Positions 1 to 9,425 of a stretch of 20,955 bases of DNA are shown piece after piece. A program made the position numbers and the translations under genes. This stretch comes from Saccoglossus kowalevskii (lineage: Eukaryota; Hemichordata; Enteropneusta; Harrimaniidae), in NCBI RefSeq assembly GCF_000003605.2, contig NW_003132856.1, forward strand, positions 35,435 through 56,389, read 5' to 3'. Position 1 is the stretch's first letter. The number at the start of each line of letters is the position of its first letter. The notes beneath the pieces are model-generated. The model had not been told where the DNA came from. It was given only the letters and a program-made list of their open reading frames with translations, and searched no databases.

Positions 1-327
1 GATTTAACTCAGTGAATAAAATGATGTGTGTGATTTAACTCAGTGAATAAAATAATTTGTGTGATATCACTCAGTCACTAAAATGATTTGTGTGATATCA
101 CTCAGTGAATAAAATAATTTGTGTGATATCACTCAGTCAATAGAATGATTTGTGTGATATCACTCAGTCAATAAAATGATTTGTGAGATTTCACTCAGTG
201 AATAAAATCATTTGTGTGATTTCACTCAGTAAATAAAATTATTTAAGTGATATCACTCATTCAATAGAATGATTTGTGTGATTTAACTCAGTGAATAAAA
301 TGATTTGTGTAATTTCACTTATTATAG
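1..327. repeat. 31-bp minisatellite, ten full units, truncated by the window edge
   Basis: Ten head-to-tail 31-bp units start at 1, 32, 63, 94, 125, 156, 187, 218, 249 and 280, followed by a decayed partial copy to about 327. Each unit runs GATWTMACTCAGTSAATA, then an AT-rich stretch and TTTGTGT. The length is constant, with no indels across ten copies. Variants at two places (GATATCAC, GATTTCAC or GATTTAAC; CAGTGAA or CAGTCAA) are interleaved rather than blocked. Units with GATATCAC preceded by GT (starting at 63, 94, 125, 156, 249) contain the perfect 10-bp palindrome GTGATATCAC. There is no coding sense. The array may continue beyond the left edge, so its full size is unknown. Confidence 0.95.
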
Positions 328-406
328 ACTGCATTTGATAAGCATTGCGAATGTTTTTGGATTGATTAATACCAAAATACTATTCATGCAGCATTTTGAT
401 GTTTAA

Positions 407-629
407 AGGGAACCTCAATCCAAACAACATAATGACCCTAAAAAAAGCTCCACAAATGTAGGAGAATGCAATTTACACTTTTTTTATATTAGTTTTCATT
501 CTCTAGATATTCAACTTTTCATCGTTATTATGTAGTCAGCCATCTTGATTCTCAAGCAAAGGGTTGTGGGTAAAGTATGACATCATAGAATCTGTTGTCA
601 GAAATTGAGAAAATTATTTCATCTATAAC
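407..629 (+). repeat. Left terminal inverted repeat of the TTAA element
   Basis: It pairs with 1010-1235 on the opposite strand. Conserved landmarks in order are CCTCAATCCAAACAACATA, CTCCACAAATGTAGGAGAAT, TTCATTCTCTAGATATTCAA, ATTATGTAGTCAGCCATCTT, AAAGTATGACATCATAGAAT and TTTCATCTATAAC at the inner end. Beyond 629 the pairing stops abruptly. Confidence 0.9.
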
Positions 630-1009
630 ATGAGAAATACTGATGCGAATTTTCAAATTTTCGTTGTGCATATTACTCATGTATATAATTATAGTAATGG
701 AAATTGAATATTACAAATACACATAAAGTGAAGATATTGTTAAAAACGTTAAACAAATAAAAATCAAATATAGAATGTCACTTTTTTGTCCCCTTTTTGT
801 GCTCAACATGTAATATATCACATATATAACCTACTCACGTTGGTAAATTGTATACAATATAAGGAAATTTTAGCATTTGGTAGAAAAACATAAAAATAAA
901 TATTTTCAGTTCTGTTTCCATGACAACTATTTTATAAGCATGTTTGGCACCAGTATATGTATGCTACAATGTTCTAAACTTTCAGCCAATTTGAAGTTCA
1001 ACTTTTGAA

Positions 1010-1235
1010 GTTATAGATGAAATCATTTTCTCAATTTCTGACAACAGATTCTATGATGTCATACTTTATCCATAATCCTTTGCTTACAAATCAAGATGGC
1101 TGACTACATAATACTGCTGAAAATTTGAATATCTAGAGAATGAAAAGTGATACAAAAAAAATGTAAATTTTATTCTCCTACATTTGTGGAGTTTTTTCTT
1201 TAGGGGTCATTATGTTGTTTGGATTGAGGTTTCCT
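1010..1235 (-). repeat. Right terminal inverted repeat of the TTAA element
   Basis: It mirrors 407-629. Its inner end is GTTATAGATGAAA at 1010 and its outer end GGATTGAGGTTTCCT at 1235, next to TTAA. Small indels against the left arm lie mainly in the homopolymer runs, as expected from drift after insertion. Confidence 0.9.
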
Positions 1236-1263
1236 TTAACTTATTAGGTGGCGAACATAGATG

Positions 1264-1285
1264 TTGTTTGTTTGTTTGTTTGTTT
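1264..1285. repeat. (GTTT)n microsatellite
   Basis: Five or so uninterrupted GTTT units end in a T run. It lies 25 bp outside the right end of the TTAA element. Confidence 0.9.
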
Positions 1286-3142
1286 TTTCTAGGATAATAT
1301 TCTATTGAATATTGATGAACCTCTTGCCACCCTTTTTCACGGAAAAAATCCTACATTTGTAATTTCATTCTCTGGTGGTGCGCATGCATGAATCCTTTCA
1401 CTGATTCAACGTACACATACTTTCTTCCTCTGATCGTACTCCCCTTTACCTTTAAAAAATAACACAAAAACACAATTTACGTCAAATAGCATTAGCACGT
1501 GAAATAGATTTTCAATTAGCTGATATAAATATAGCAGTCGTTATTATAGTTCATATGTTTGGCCTTTTTGTATGTGCCCAAGGCCACACCATAAAAGACG
1601 TATCACTTTTTTTAATGTAGGGAAACCTACCAGTGGGCATTTTTAATATCAATAATGCATTAACCAGTTTGGTTTATTGTTTTTCCAATACGACTAGGAT
1701 GGAGTCCGATTTTAGAAAGTTTTCCCTAACTAAGTTTTACATTAACGCTCGCTTCCAATCAATACATATCGTATTCTGAGTACTTCTTTTTTTTCAGAAA
1801 ACATACGTTCAGTGAATTGTTGAAACTTACAAAGTGTATTCACAAGACCGTGACGTTAAATTGATCCCCGGAAAGTAATTTGCTCTCATTTGAGTCGGCA
1901 TATAGGCCCAACATATATACCACAGCATTATTCAAGTAGAGATTGTAATTTTGCAACTTCTAATTTCTCTACATTATTCGGGGGGGGCCACATCGGAATC
2001 AAGTAATATGCTACCTACTTCTTTATATTCAGGACTGTGGGTTTGTGTTTTGGGGTAAAAACAATATTTAAAATGGGTCACCGTACATTTGTTTTTAATA
2101 TGTATGTACTTTTATTTATGACGATTCTTTCTTGTGATAATTTGTTAAAGAAGCTCTGCTTCATGTGACTGTAGAAATAAATCAGATAGAAATGTGTATT
2201 TATTGGAATATTAAATATATCTTTCGAAATATTGCTCGAAACGACTAGATAAGTTGAATAGTTACCCAGGACAACGATATATTATCTACTATATACTGTA
2301 TTAAATACCGTGGTTTCTATGGGTGAGGGCGGAAGTGTCGTGCTTCTCTCGTGCTCAGTGATATGCGAATAAGATATTATGAGTGATCAGGTGTCAGAAT
2401 CGTCAAACATCACATGTTGGACTTTCACTCGTGCCATCCGCGTAAACTACAAAATGTGCCAATGAGTAGTTGTGTACATACATTTTCGGCATCAAAATGT
2501 GTTCAAGAGACGACAGGGTTAATTTTATATAAAATAATTGTAAATTCCAAAAGATGACCAACGACTTGACCAATCAAAAATACCCTATCGCGGATGAATA
2601 CCAACCGTAGAAGCTCATACAAAGGTCAATGGAGCCTTTGACATATCGTGACAATTTTCTTGCAACCTGAAATGATGTGAACGATTAGTTATTGGAGTGT
2701 TATAAATATTTTTGGTACATTGATAAATAGGTAAAGATTGCGAAAAACGGATAATAACTTACGGATAATGTCTGTTACCAAAGGTCTTCTCTAGACAATG
2801 AAACCATGGCAACTAGATACAACCTTTGAACTTTGATGATGATTTGAAGGCAGTGTGAGGATTTTCCGTGAGTGAATGTTTGATACATTTTCATTGAGAA
2901 ATGTTAATGCTTTTTCTAAATACATTGCACAGTCGTAATAGTTTCACATTTAGCAATCCTGTTTTTTTTGTGGACTACAGAAATATTGATTTAATCATTT
3001 GTTGACGTTTTACCGATACAAACATGTTATAATACAAATTGTAAAGGGTTGTCAGAAAGCAGAGGGCATCCGATGGATACATCTATAAATGGCATCCCTA
3101 AAATATTAATATATAATTCTGGCGGTAACCATACATGGCTGA

Positions 3143-3150
3143 TGACGTCA
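3143..3150. promoter_or_regulatory. Full CRE palindrome TGACGTCA
   Basis: An exact cAMP-response-element palindrome (the known CREB/ATF target) lies about 2 kb upstream of the candidate first exon. Context within ATGACGTCATAC favours a bZIP site, but no function can be shown from one site. Confidence 0.35.
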
Positions 3151-3410
3151 TACTACTTAAAAAGGAAATAACGTTGGATTATATACAAGTGCCGTCATGG
3201 GTAATGGTCTGGTTTAATGACCACATTTATTTCCTCTAACCATTTGTACTGTGTTAAGGATACAAATTACACTGGGAAGCACTCATTATTTTAGTTCAAG
3301 TTGAGAAATCGTTCAGTGACAAGATACGTAGGTAGTCGCTAGACTTTCAATATATATAGTCTCTGAAGTCTAAATTGTTTATTTATTTTTTGCCAGAATA
3401 AATATCAAAC

Positions 3411-3446
3411 GCCCAAGGCGAGGGCAAAACTCGAGAGGCCGTCGAG
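3411..3446. other. Two adjacent small hairpins in a GC-rich island
   Basis: GCCC (3411-3414) pairs with GGGC (3422-3425) around a 7-nt loop. Four bases on, CTCGA (3430-3434) pairs with TCGAG (3442-3446) around another 7-nt loop. The block is markedly GC-rich within AT-rich DNA. It could be the edge of a decayed transposable element or a structured regulatory element; no second terminus was found. Confidence 0.4.
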
Positions 3447-5047
3447 AGTCTAGTATTCATGACAACAAGAAGCTACGGTCTGACTGGCTTATTTTCGATG
3501 CAAAACGGCATCCAGCTTAGTGCGTTTTCTAAAACTGTCGAATTTGGCTATGATTGTAAAGCGTTAACCTGTGTCAGTGAACAACAATTAATTAATTACT
3601 ATGGTAACAATTCATGTGATGCTTTTCTCGAAACGCAAGACATTGTCACATTTATAACTTTATTGACGTACATTTTAAGATCATCAACACCGATTTGGCG
3701 TAAAGGATTATATGCAACATGACATCAAAGGAAATACCTCGTAAACAGTGTGACATTTTAAAAGGCACCTACGCTACAGACGAGTTTCCCATGTCACAGT
3801 TGCTATAATACCTCGCACGCTGGCACAATAAGTCTCAAAGTCTGACTGTTCTTGCGTGTCTGAACGTATGGTGTATGATTCTCTTGGAGAAAGGGTGGGT
3901 GCCCTGGTGTGGATTTGTTGTGGCGATGGAGGCTCCATGGCGGCTTTAATTGTGGTCCGACAGGGAACCAGTTAACTATAGTAAACTATACGCCTAGCCC
4001 GTATTGTGTGGGGGTATCTAGTGAGTCAATTAGACCAGGGATGAAGTTTCCGGCGATCCCACATGTTTTAAACTGGTGAAAATAAACGAAAGTAAATTAA
4101 AATTTAATTTATAACATATACTACTACTTAGGAGAATAACTCCATAACTTTACATTACCAATATTAGTAGAATAAACCAAGAAAACAAAACTGACTCCAT
4201 TTACAAAGTTAGGACGGTGTGTACGGTTTTACCGGCACAGTTGGAAGCGTGGTTTTGAATTTGTTGTGCAAAGATCGGGATCGGTTACGAACCATAGCAA
4301 TATAGTTTCTGGGCGCCTTAGAACCCGCTAGAAATGGGTGTATAGGGTTTTCAACATTCAAAAACATTCAAACACTTGTATACCTAGGTGGCGTTTCAAT
4401 CGATTATTTCTATCGTGAAACCGTTATACGTACCTCGCCCAGAATACACAATACAAAGGTGGTGTTGTTGTGTCATTGTGTCCGATGTATTGACCTTGAT
4501 ATGTCAATGAAGGAAAGTAACGACAGCCCATTCCACCTTATTCGCATATTTTTAAATATTTGACACTTGTGTGTGTCGCGTTCTATCATAAACTCATGGC
4601 GCAGTTCGAATTTATTGTCAACAGAAACAGTATTTCAGTTTACACACGTTGTATGAGACTAGTAGAACAAAGACACGATGCGGTGATCACTTTTAAGACT
4701 GAATAATTAGTTTTTTGTTTTTGTGAAAAAAAGGGTTGAACAATGTTTCTCGATTTTAGTTGAAACAGCTTGTATTGAGTGTGTATGGATGTAAGTTGAC
4801 AATCCAGTCAGTCAATAGTGTGTCTGATATGCAAATGTAGATATTCAAAAATACCAGTTCACGTCTCGGTTACAAATACAAAAAAGTGAAATGAAAGATG
4901 CTTCATGCAATCGGTAAATTATGCTTTCTAATTTGATGGTGATTTGAAGACATTCGACGGGATTGGAATATCAGGAATATTGTTTAAACCGTACCGCACC
5001 TTTAGGCAGGACTTCTATGATATCAGTGTTCAATTTCATATATCCGA

Positions 5048-5112
5048 TCACGTGACCCCAGTAGCATTAATAAATAAGCAAGAATAGGTACATCTTTATT
5101 TTTCTCCGCACA
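5048..5112 (+). promoter_or_regulatory. Putative core promoter of the secreted-protein gene
   Basis: The order is an E-box TCACGTGACC (5048-5057), a TATA-like TTAATAAATAAG (5067-5078), and a pyrimidine-rich stretch leading to CGCACAC around 5105. The TATA-like box is about 30 bp before that stretch and about 145 bp before the ATG at 5220, which suits a leader of about 110 nt. TCACGTGAC is the kind of site bound by bHLH-ZIP factors such as USF and MiT/TFE. The start site is inferred; nothing in the sequence fixes it. Confidence 0.35.
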
Positions 5113-5219
5113 CAGAGTCCGAGTCCAGCACCGAAGGCAGCTAGTACACAAGCTATCTCTAATAAGACGAACAGTTGTCGCAAGATATTTGGATCTTTAC
5201 AGAACTCCCCAAGTTTGCA

Positions 5220-5424
5220 ATGTGTCTTCCTACTAGGATTTCCCTATTGCTAGTTGCTAGCTGCCTTGCACTGTTTACTGTCGAAGCGAGCCAGCGCTCG
5301 TTGGCTAATAGATCCGGCAAAGTCCTTGCAGATCCGACAGAAACAGAGATACATGACCTACAAGAGCGAGAGCATGAGCAAGTAGCTGAACAAATCGGAG
5401 AAGAGGTGTTAAATCTATTAAAAG
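5220..5424 (+). CDS. First coding exon of a probable secreted protein or prepropeptide (partial; continues after a splice donor)
   Basis: The exon begins at ATG 5220 and encodes 68 residues plus one base of the next codon (phase 1). Residues 1-23 form a classical signal peptide: MCLPTR, then a hydrophobic core (about 7-19), with likely cleavage after VEA (23/24). An N-glycosylation sequon NRS is at 30-32. Residues 41-68 are charged, rich in Glu and Gln, with a heptad-like amphipathic helix ending EEVLNLLK. The reading frame is closed upstream by TAA at 5163-5165, and no ATG lies between that stop and 5220, so 5220 is the natural start (purine at -3). The exon ends at AAAG/GTGAGG, a strong donor at 5425. 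Unspliced, the frame would stop at 5463-5465 after 81 residues, with a hydrophobic, unpropeptide-like tail. A phase-1 intron after the signal region is common in secreted proteins. I do not recognise the family. A neuropeptide or hormone precursor is one guess, but no dibasic-flanked mature peptide lies in this exon. Confidence 0.6.
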
Positions 5425-6494
5425 GTGAGGTTTTACTTTTTAACATTTTTAATACGGCGCGGTAAAAGTGATACATACTATAACGATGGACGATAGATGA
5501 TAAATACGGAGGATAGACACTGGATACCGACAAATCTTAATAATATCTTGGTTACTTTCATGATGTTTAAAATTCATGCAATAATTTGTTAATTTATGAA
5601 ATTCCAATCACGAGAATAATGTGGTTGATTTTATTGTTTATCTAGTCTTTTCAGTAACGTTTTATTGATTGCACGGAAAATGCGAACATATGAGAGCTGG
5701 AGACAGCAGCAATTCCGCTAAACAATGTTAAATCGGCAACTCCAAGAAAATGAAAATGTCACGAGCATTGTCATGATACAATCGAAGTAGTTAACGTTTC
5801 AATTTGTGAGTCGTGTTTATTCCGTCACTTATCACGCTACTTCACGCGTGCTACATGCGACGATGGTCATAATGGTCGGGATGATTGATTTATAAGGATC
5901 ACTTCCCACTGAATTGGCTTACTCAACTGAAAATGAAGAGAGAGGTAAATAGAAAGGTGACCTGTATTTTAAATATGAAAGTGTTGAAATATTGAGCGTT
6001 TCCGCAATTTTGTCACATGCCAAGTGAAAAGTGTGTTTTTATTATTTCAATTAAATTAAATCAAGATACAAAACGGGAGAATAAAATTACAGCAGCAATT
6101 GGTGAAACATAGCACACTTTATAGTTTATTGTTGTTTCTTGTTAATTTTTTTTTTCGTATTTTACCAAAAAAGCTTTCACTTTTTTTACACAAAGAGAGC
6201 GTCGATTAGTCTGTGATCTGCACACACGTGCACAATGATGATTTAGAAATTAATAGATTCAGTTACCATTTCATGTCAAGCGTTGATATAGTTGACATCT
6301 TCTATTTATTAGAACGTAGTATTTGCTTGTTAAAACGGTACTGTTCACGTATATGATTAAATGAAACGACAGTATTTGAAGAAACCTCATAAAACAACGA
6401 AAGTAGCAAAAAAATATCGTGTACACGGATCAAAATGCAATGTAGGACTAAGTAATATTTTTTGCAAAGCACACAATGGGATTCTGTGCAGTTA
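5425..6494. other. Probable first intron, proximal part
   Basis: The segment starts with the GTGAGG donor. Base composition drops at once to AT-rich, with runs of T (6149-6158, 6179-6187) and no protein-like reading frame. No acceptor joined to a phase-1 open exon is convincing here. Confidence 0.45.
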
Positions 6495-6530
6495 GTGTGT
6501 CTGTGCGTGTGTATGTATGTATGTGTGTGT
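6495..6530. repeat. GT-rich / GTAT microsatellite
   Basis: Interrupted GTGTGT, a GTAT tract (GTATGTATGTATG), then GTGTGTGT. It lies immediately before the degenerate tandem array and could mark its outer edge. Confidence 0.85.
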
Positions 6531-6540
6531 CCGCCTGTTC

Positions 6541-7600
6541 CAATGCTATCTTAAGAACCAAATGTTGTTTTTCGGTGAAACTTGATGCATAGATGCTCTG
6601 AGATAATCAGTCCGCAGGTTTGATTCTGTTTTGGTTTAAATCCATGCATATTAATTACCTAATTTGCATGAAAATCATTGGATTGTTATGACACTTGGTA
6701 CATAGATGCCATGGGACAATGCACAGCCCTGATTACTTTTGGGTTAAAATTCATACATATTAATTACCGAATTTGCATAAAACTCTATTTTCGGCTTTCC
6801 ACTGATATCTCAAGTACTAATCATTACATTTCTTTGAAACTTATAGATGCTCTAGCACAAACCTAATTAGTTTTTAAATAAAAACCTGCATAGTAATAAC
6901 TTGATTTGCATTATTATCTCAATTACTAATCATCATTTCAATGAAATCTAGTACATTTACGGTCTTAGACATTGCGCAGACCTTATCAGTTTCACATTAA
7001 AATATGTGCATATTATTTACCTGATTTTCATAATAAGTCAGTTTTCAGCTTTTACATCAGTATCTCAAATACTTATTATCTTATTTTCATCTAGGTACAT
7101 AAATACTCTTAGGACAAAGCAACAATCAAATTAGTTTTGCGTTTATATACATCCATAATAAGTGCCTAATCATTTTTGTCAAGAATTAATCATCGCATTA
7201 TAATACAACTTACATAGGATACATATGTTCCATGGCACAATACACAGATTAAATTCGTTTGGGGATGAAAACTGTTCATAATAATTGCTTAATTTGCATA
7301 ATAATTAATTTCAACAACCAATTATTGCATTTCAACAAGACTGGGTATATGGGAGCAATGCATTAGTTTTGGATTGAAATTCGAATATACTAATTGCCGA
7401 ATTTGCATAATGTGCATAATCATCACATAAAATTTGGTTGATAAATGCTATGGGGAAACCCACTGACGTTATTCATTTAATAATGAAAAACAAAGCATGT
7501 TGATTATCTAATTAATATTAACCAATTTCTGATATCTCAAAAAATCATATTTAAATTGGGCTTGCGTGGAGGTGCTCTGAAATAAATTAGAAGTATCATA
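6541..7600. repeat. Degenerate tandem array, unit about 110-140 bp, carrying octamer motifs
   Basis: A recurring order of sub-motifs is seen. First comes ATCTCAAGTACTAATCATTA-like, then GAAACTTGGTACATAGATGC-like with CTCTGGGACAA, then a GATTAGTTTTGGGTTAAAAT-like segment, and finally CATATTAATTACC followed by TAATTTGCATAA. The closing TTTGCAT-like motif ends near 6669, 6778, 6911, 7031, 7173, 7299 and 7408, a spacing of 109-142 bp. The ATAGATGCTCT-like motif occurs about nine times (from about 6591 to 7569). Copies differ by many substitutions and indels, so the array is old. A perfect ATTTGCAT octamer appears in five units. No coding sense is visible, and the frame at 6678-6866 is just repeat read through. 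Confidence 0.85.
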
Positions 7601-7978
7601 AACTTCAATATTATGGATTACACTGTGTTCGCGATGTACGTCTCAAATAGCTGACAAATATTAGCTACCAAGATGCTTGTTTGAAAGGCTAATTTTTAAT
7701 GTCTCCAATACTCTCAGCGCACTCTTTCTAAGCTTTTTCTGATTAATTAATTGGATTCTTGAATGTTGAAGAAAATACACGTTCGTGCTGCTGTTTGATC
7801 GAAGGCCTGTATTTGACGCCGCGATTAGGTGTGCTATCGGTCAGAATCACAATACATCCCAGTTGATACTCTTAATTCGAGCAGACTGGTCGTGTCATCT
7901 TATAAATCTCACGACTCACAAGCTAGGTCATGCATCTCGATGTATTCCACATTTGGGTCGGAAAACTACTTAAAACAT

Positions 7979-8100
7979 CGCACGGCGCGTTTGAATTTTG
8001 TGTAAATAAATAATGTATACTGCACGCGTTAAATGTGTCACGTGGGCGCGTCGTGAAAACGTAGCGTTTTCAGTTGCCACGTCGTGCTGTCAACGCGATG
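7979..8100. promoter_or_regulatory. CpG-dense patch around an E-box
   Basis: Sixteen CpG dinucleotides fall in about 122 bp, against roughly four expected at the surrounding base composition. The patch includes GTCACGTGGGCGCGTCGTG and several ACGCG or GCGCG motifs. It could be a small unmethylated regulatory element. No TATA box or start codon is clearly coupled to it. Confidence 0.35.
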
Positions 8101-8928
8101 TATTTTGGTTTGCGTAAACTACTGATAGAAACAAATATGTTTTCAAGTTTGAAAATATTGATCGTAGTACAGCTCTAAGTAGTCAGCCAGTCAGCTCGAA
8201 GCGTTATACCAATATTAATCCACGTGTGTTTAGGCAGCCCACATACACGTTTTCAACCATGGTCACCAATATATATGTATTGACTGTTAGATTGTGTTTT
8301 AGATCGATATTGCATTTGTCAATATGCCACTGTTCGTTATTTGTCGTAAACTAAAAATAGTTAAGCTGTTTTTCTTTATTTCACTTAATTTCGAATTTAG
8401 ATTTTGTACGTATCAGTAATGACTGGAAACGCACGCTCAGTAGTAAAACTATCGAACACTATTTTTTGTGAGCAAATACTGTTTTCTCTGTCATATAATA
8501 ATCGTAGTTGTCTATATCATCTCGTTTACTCGGTGGCGTACCTCGTGTACATCCGATGTAGACGTGTGCGATAGTAATGTGTCGTAATAACTGAATGCAA
8601 AGCGGGGTATGTTTCAATTACAAATAATCAGACATGACCCTGGGTAATTTGCAAATAGCGTAAGTATGACATCACTGACATTGTGTCAAAACACGAGAAC
8701 CCGCTAGTCCTGTTACATTTATGCTCGTTAAGCTCTGTTTGACACGGCATTATATAAACGATAACACTGTAAAGTCTGGCGGTACCTTATTACGTCAAAT
8801 AATTGAATACACGTACCGACTGGTGTTATTTATCATAACCTCATTGTTAGTAACACAGTTTAATAGCTCAAATCGTTAATCGCTATCGACTCCTTGATGC
8901 GGCCGAGGCTAATATTACTGATTGTCTG

Positions 8929-8960
8929 CCGTCGTCCGTCGTCGTTCGTTGTCGTCCGTG
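8929..8960. repeat. Imperfect GTC-rich trinucleotide tract
   Basis: GTCGTCCGTCGTCGTTCGTT followed by GTCGTCCGTG reads as interrupted (GTC)n. Read on the minus strand it gives Asp/Arg/Thr-rich codons, which explains the spurious frame at 8860-9099. Confidence 0.75.
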
Positions 8961-9260
8961 TCAACTTTTTTGACTTCTTTTTAGTGATATTTTTGAAAAC
9001 ATTGCGAAAACCGCAAGTCTGATTGCTTCGATATTTGAACATATATTTGTACCTTGAATGTACTTTGTGAGAGAAAAAAATGGTTTGGCTGCCATGCATA
9101 CGTCACTTCTGGTTTCTCAGGAATGTCTTAATGAAGAGAGCTTTAATTCATCTTACAGCATCTATACAGCATTGCCAGTCATGCGAAAATTTCATAGTTT
9201 TGTTTTAATTGCATGTTTTGATCGCCATCTTGAATTGTAAGCAACATGACCTGAAACATT

Positions 9261-9425
9261 TACTGTAAAACACGTTGAAATGGCTACAAACAATCTTAAT
9301 TTAGCTAAAGTGCCAACAATCTCATTATGAGAATAAACTTTATTTTATGTTAGCGACATCTTGAATAAGCGAAAGTATTAATTAGCTAAAATAACATGTA
9401 AGCTAAAAGGACATGTTTTACAGTA
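9261..9425. mobile_element. 165-bp MITE of Tc1/mariner type (TA duplication)
   Basis: The termini are TACTGTAAAACA (9261-9272) and TGTTTTACAGTA (9414-9425), exact reverse complements. With a TA target duplication the element proper is 9263-9423, with tip CTGTAAAACA. The imperfect inverted repeat reaches about 50 bp inward: TTTAGCTAA at 9300-9308 faces TTAGCTAAA at 9382-9390 at similar distances (37 and 33 bp) from each tip. No coding capacity. TA duplication with tips of this kind is typical of short non-autonomous derivatives of Tc1/mariner elements, abundant in many invertebrates. Confidence 0.8.

Larger units (their letters stand above)
403..1239. mobile_element. Non-autonomous foldback DNA element (MITE-like) with long TIRs and TTAA target duplication
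   Basis: The left arm 407-629 is the reverse complement of the right arm 1010-1235 at roughly nine bases in ten, by reading the two arms against each other. The outer tips are AGGGAACCTCAATCC on the left and, reverse-complemented, AGGAAACCTCAATCC on the right. Both tips are bordered by TTAA (403-406 and 1236-1239), which fits a 4-bp target duplication. The interior, 630-1009, is AT-rich with no reading frame, so no transposase is encoded and the element would depend on one in trans. TTAA duplications are known for piggyBac and Kolobok superfamilies; which one is not decidable here, because the AGG tip is not the classic piggyBac CCC tip. The divergence between the arms suggests an old insertion. 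Confidence 0.88.
1240..5040. other. Gene-free AT-rich stretch upstream of the candidate first exon
   Basis: No reading frame here shows both a plausible start and protein-like composition. The longest, 3459-3722 (87 codons), has no domain, signal peptide or splice context I recognise. Visible landmarks are a GTTT microsatellite (1264-1285), a run of eight G (1980-1987), a CRE palindrome TGACGTCA (3143-3150) and a pair of small hairpins (3411-3446). If the exon at 5220 is real, this is its 5' flank, or distal upstream DNA. Confidence 0.6.
7601..9260. other. Gene-free stretch with a CpG-dense patch and a GTC-rich tract
   Basis: No credible coding exon is visible. The frame at 7785-7973 (62 codons) and the overlapping frames around 8860-9240 have random-looking composition. 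Two local structures stand out, a CpG-dense patch and a GTC-rich tract, and have their own entries. E-boxes lie at 8039 and 8221. Confidence 0.55.

Noticed and set aside
1-310. Regular repeats considered as a CRISPR array
   Set aside because: Units are contiguous 31-mers without unique spacers, and the surroundings are eukaryotic in character.
3459-3722. 87-codon plus-strand frame starting with ATG
   Set aside because: No domain, signal peptide or splice context, and the composition looks random. It begins right after the hairpin island but nothing supports translation.
5175-5219. Extension of the signal-peptide exon upstream of ATG 5220
   Set aside because: The extension would need a TTG start and would place a polar stretch in front of the signal peptide. 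The first ATG in frame is 5220.
5159-5533. 124-codon minus-strand frame
   Set aside because: It overlaps the signal-peptide exon on the other strand. Its Ser/Cys-rich product is the antisense shadow of that exon's biased codons.
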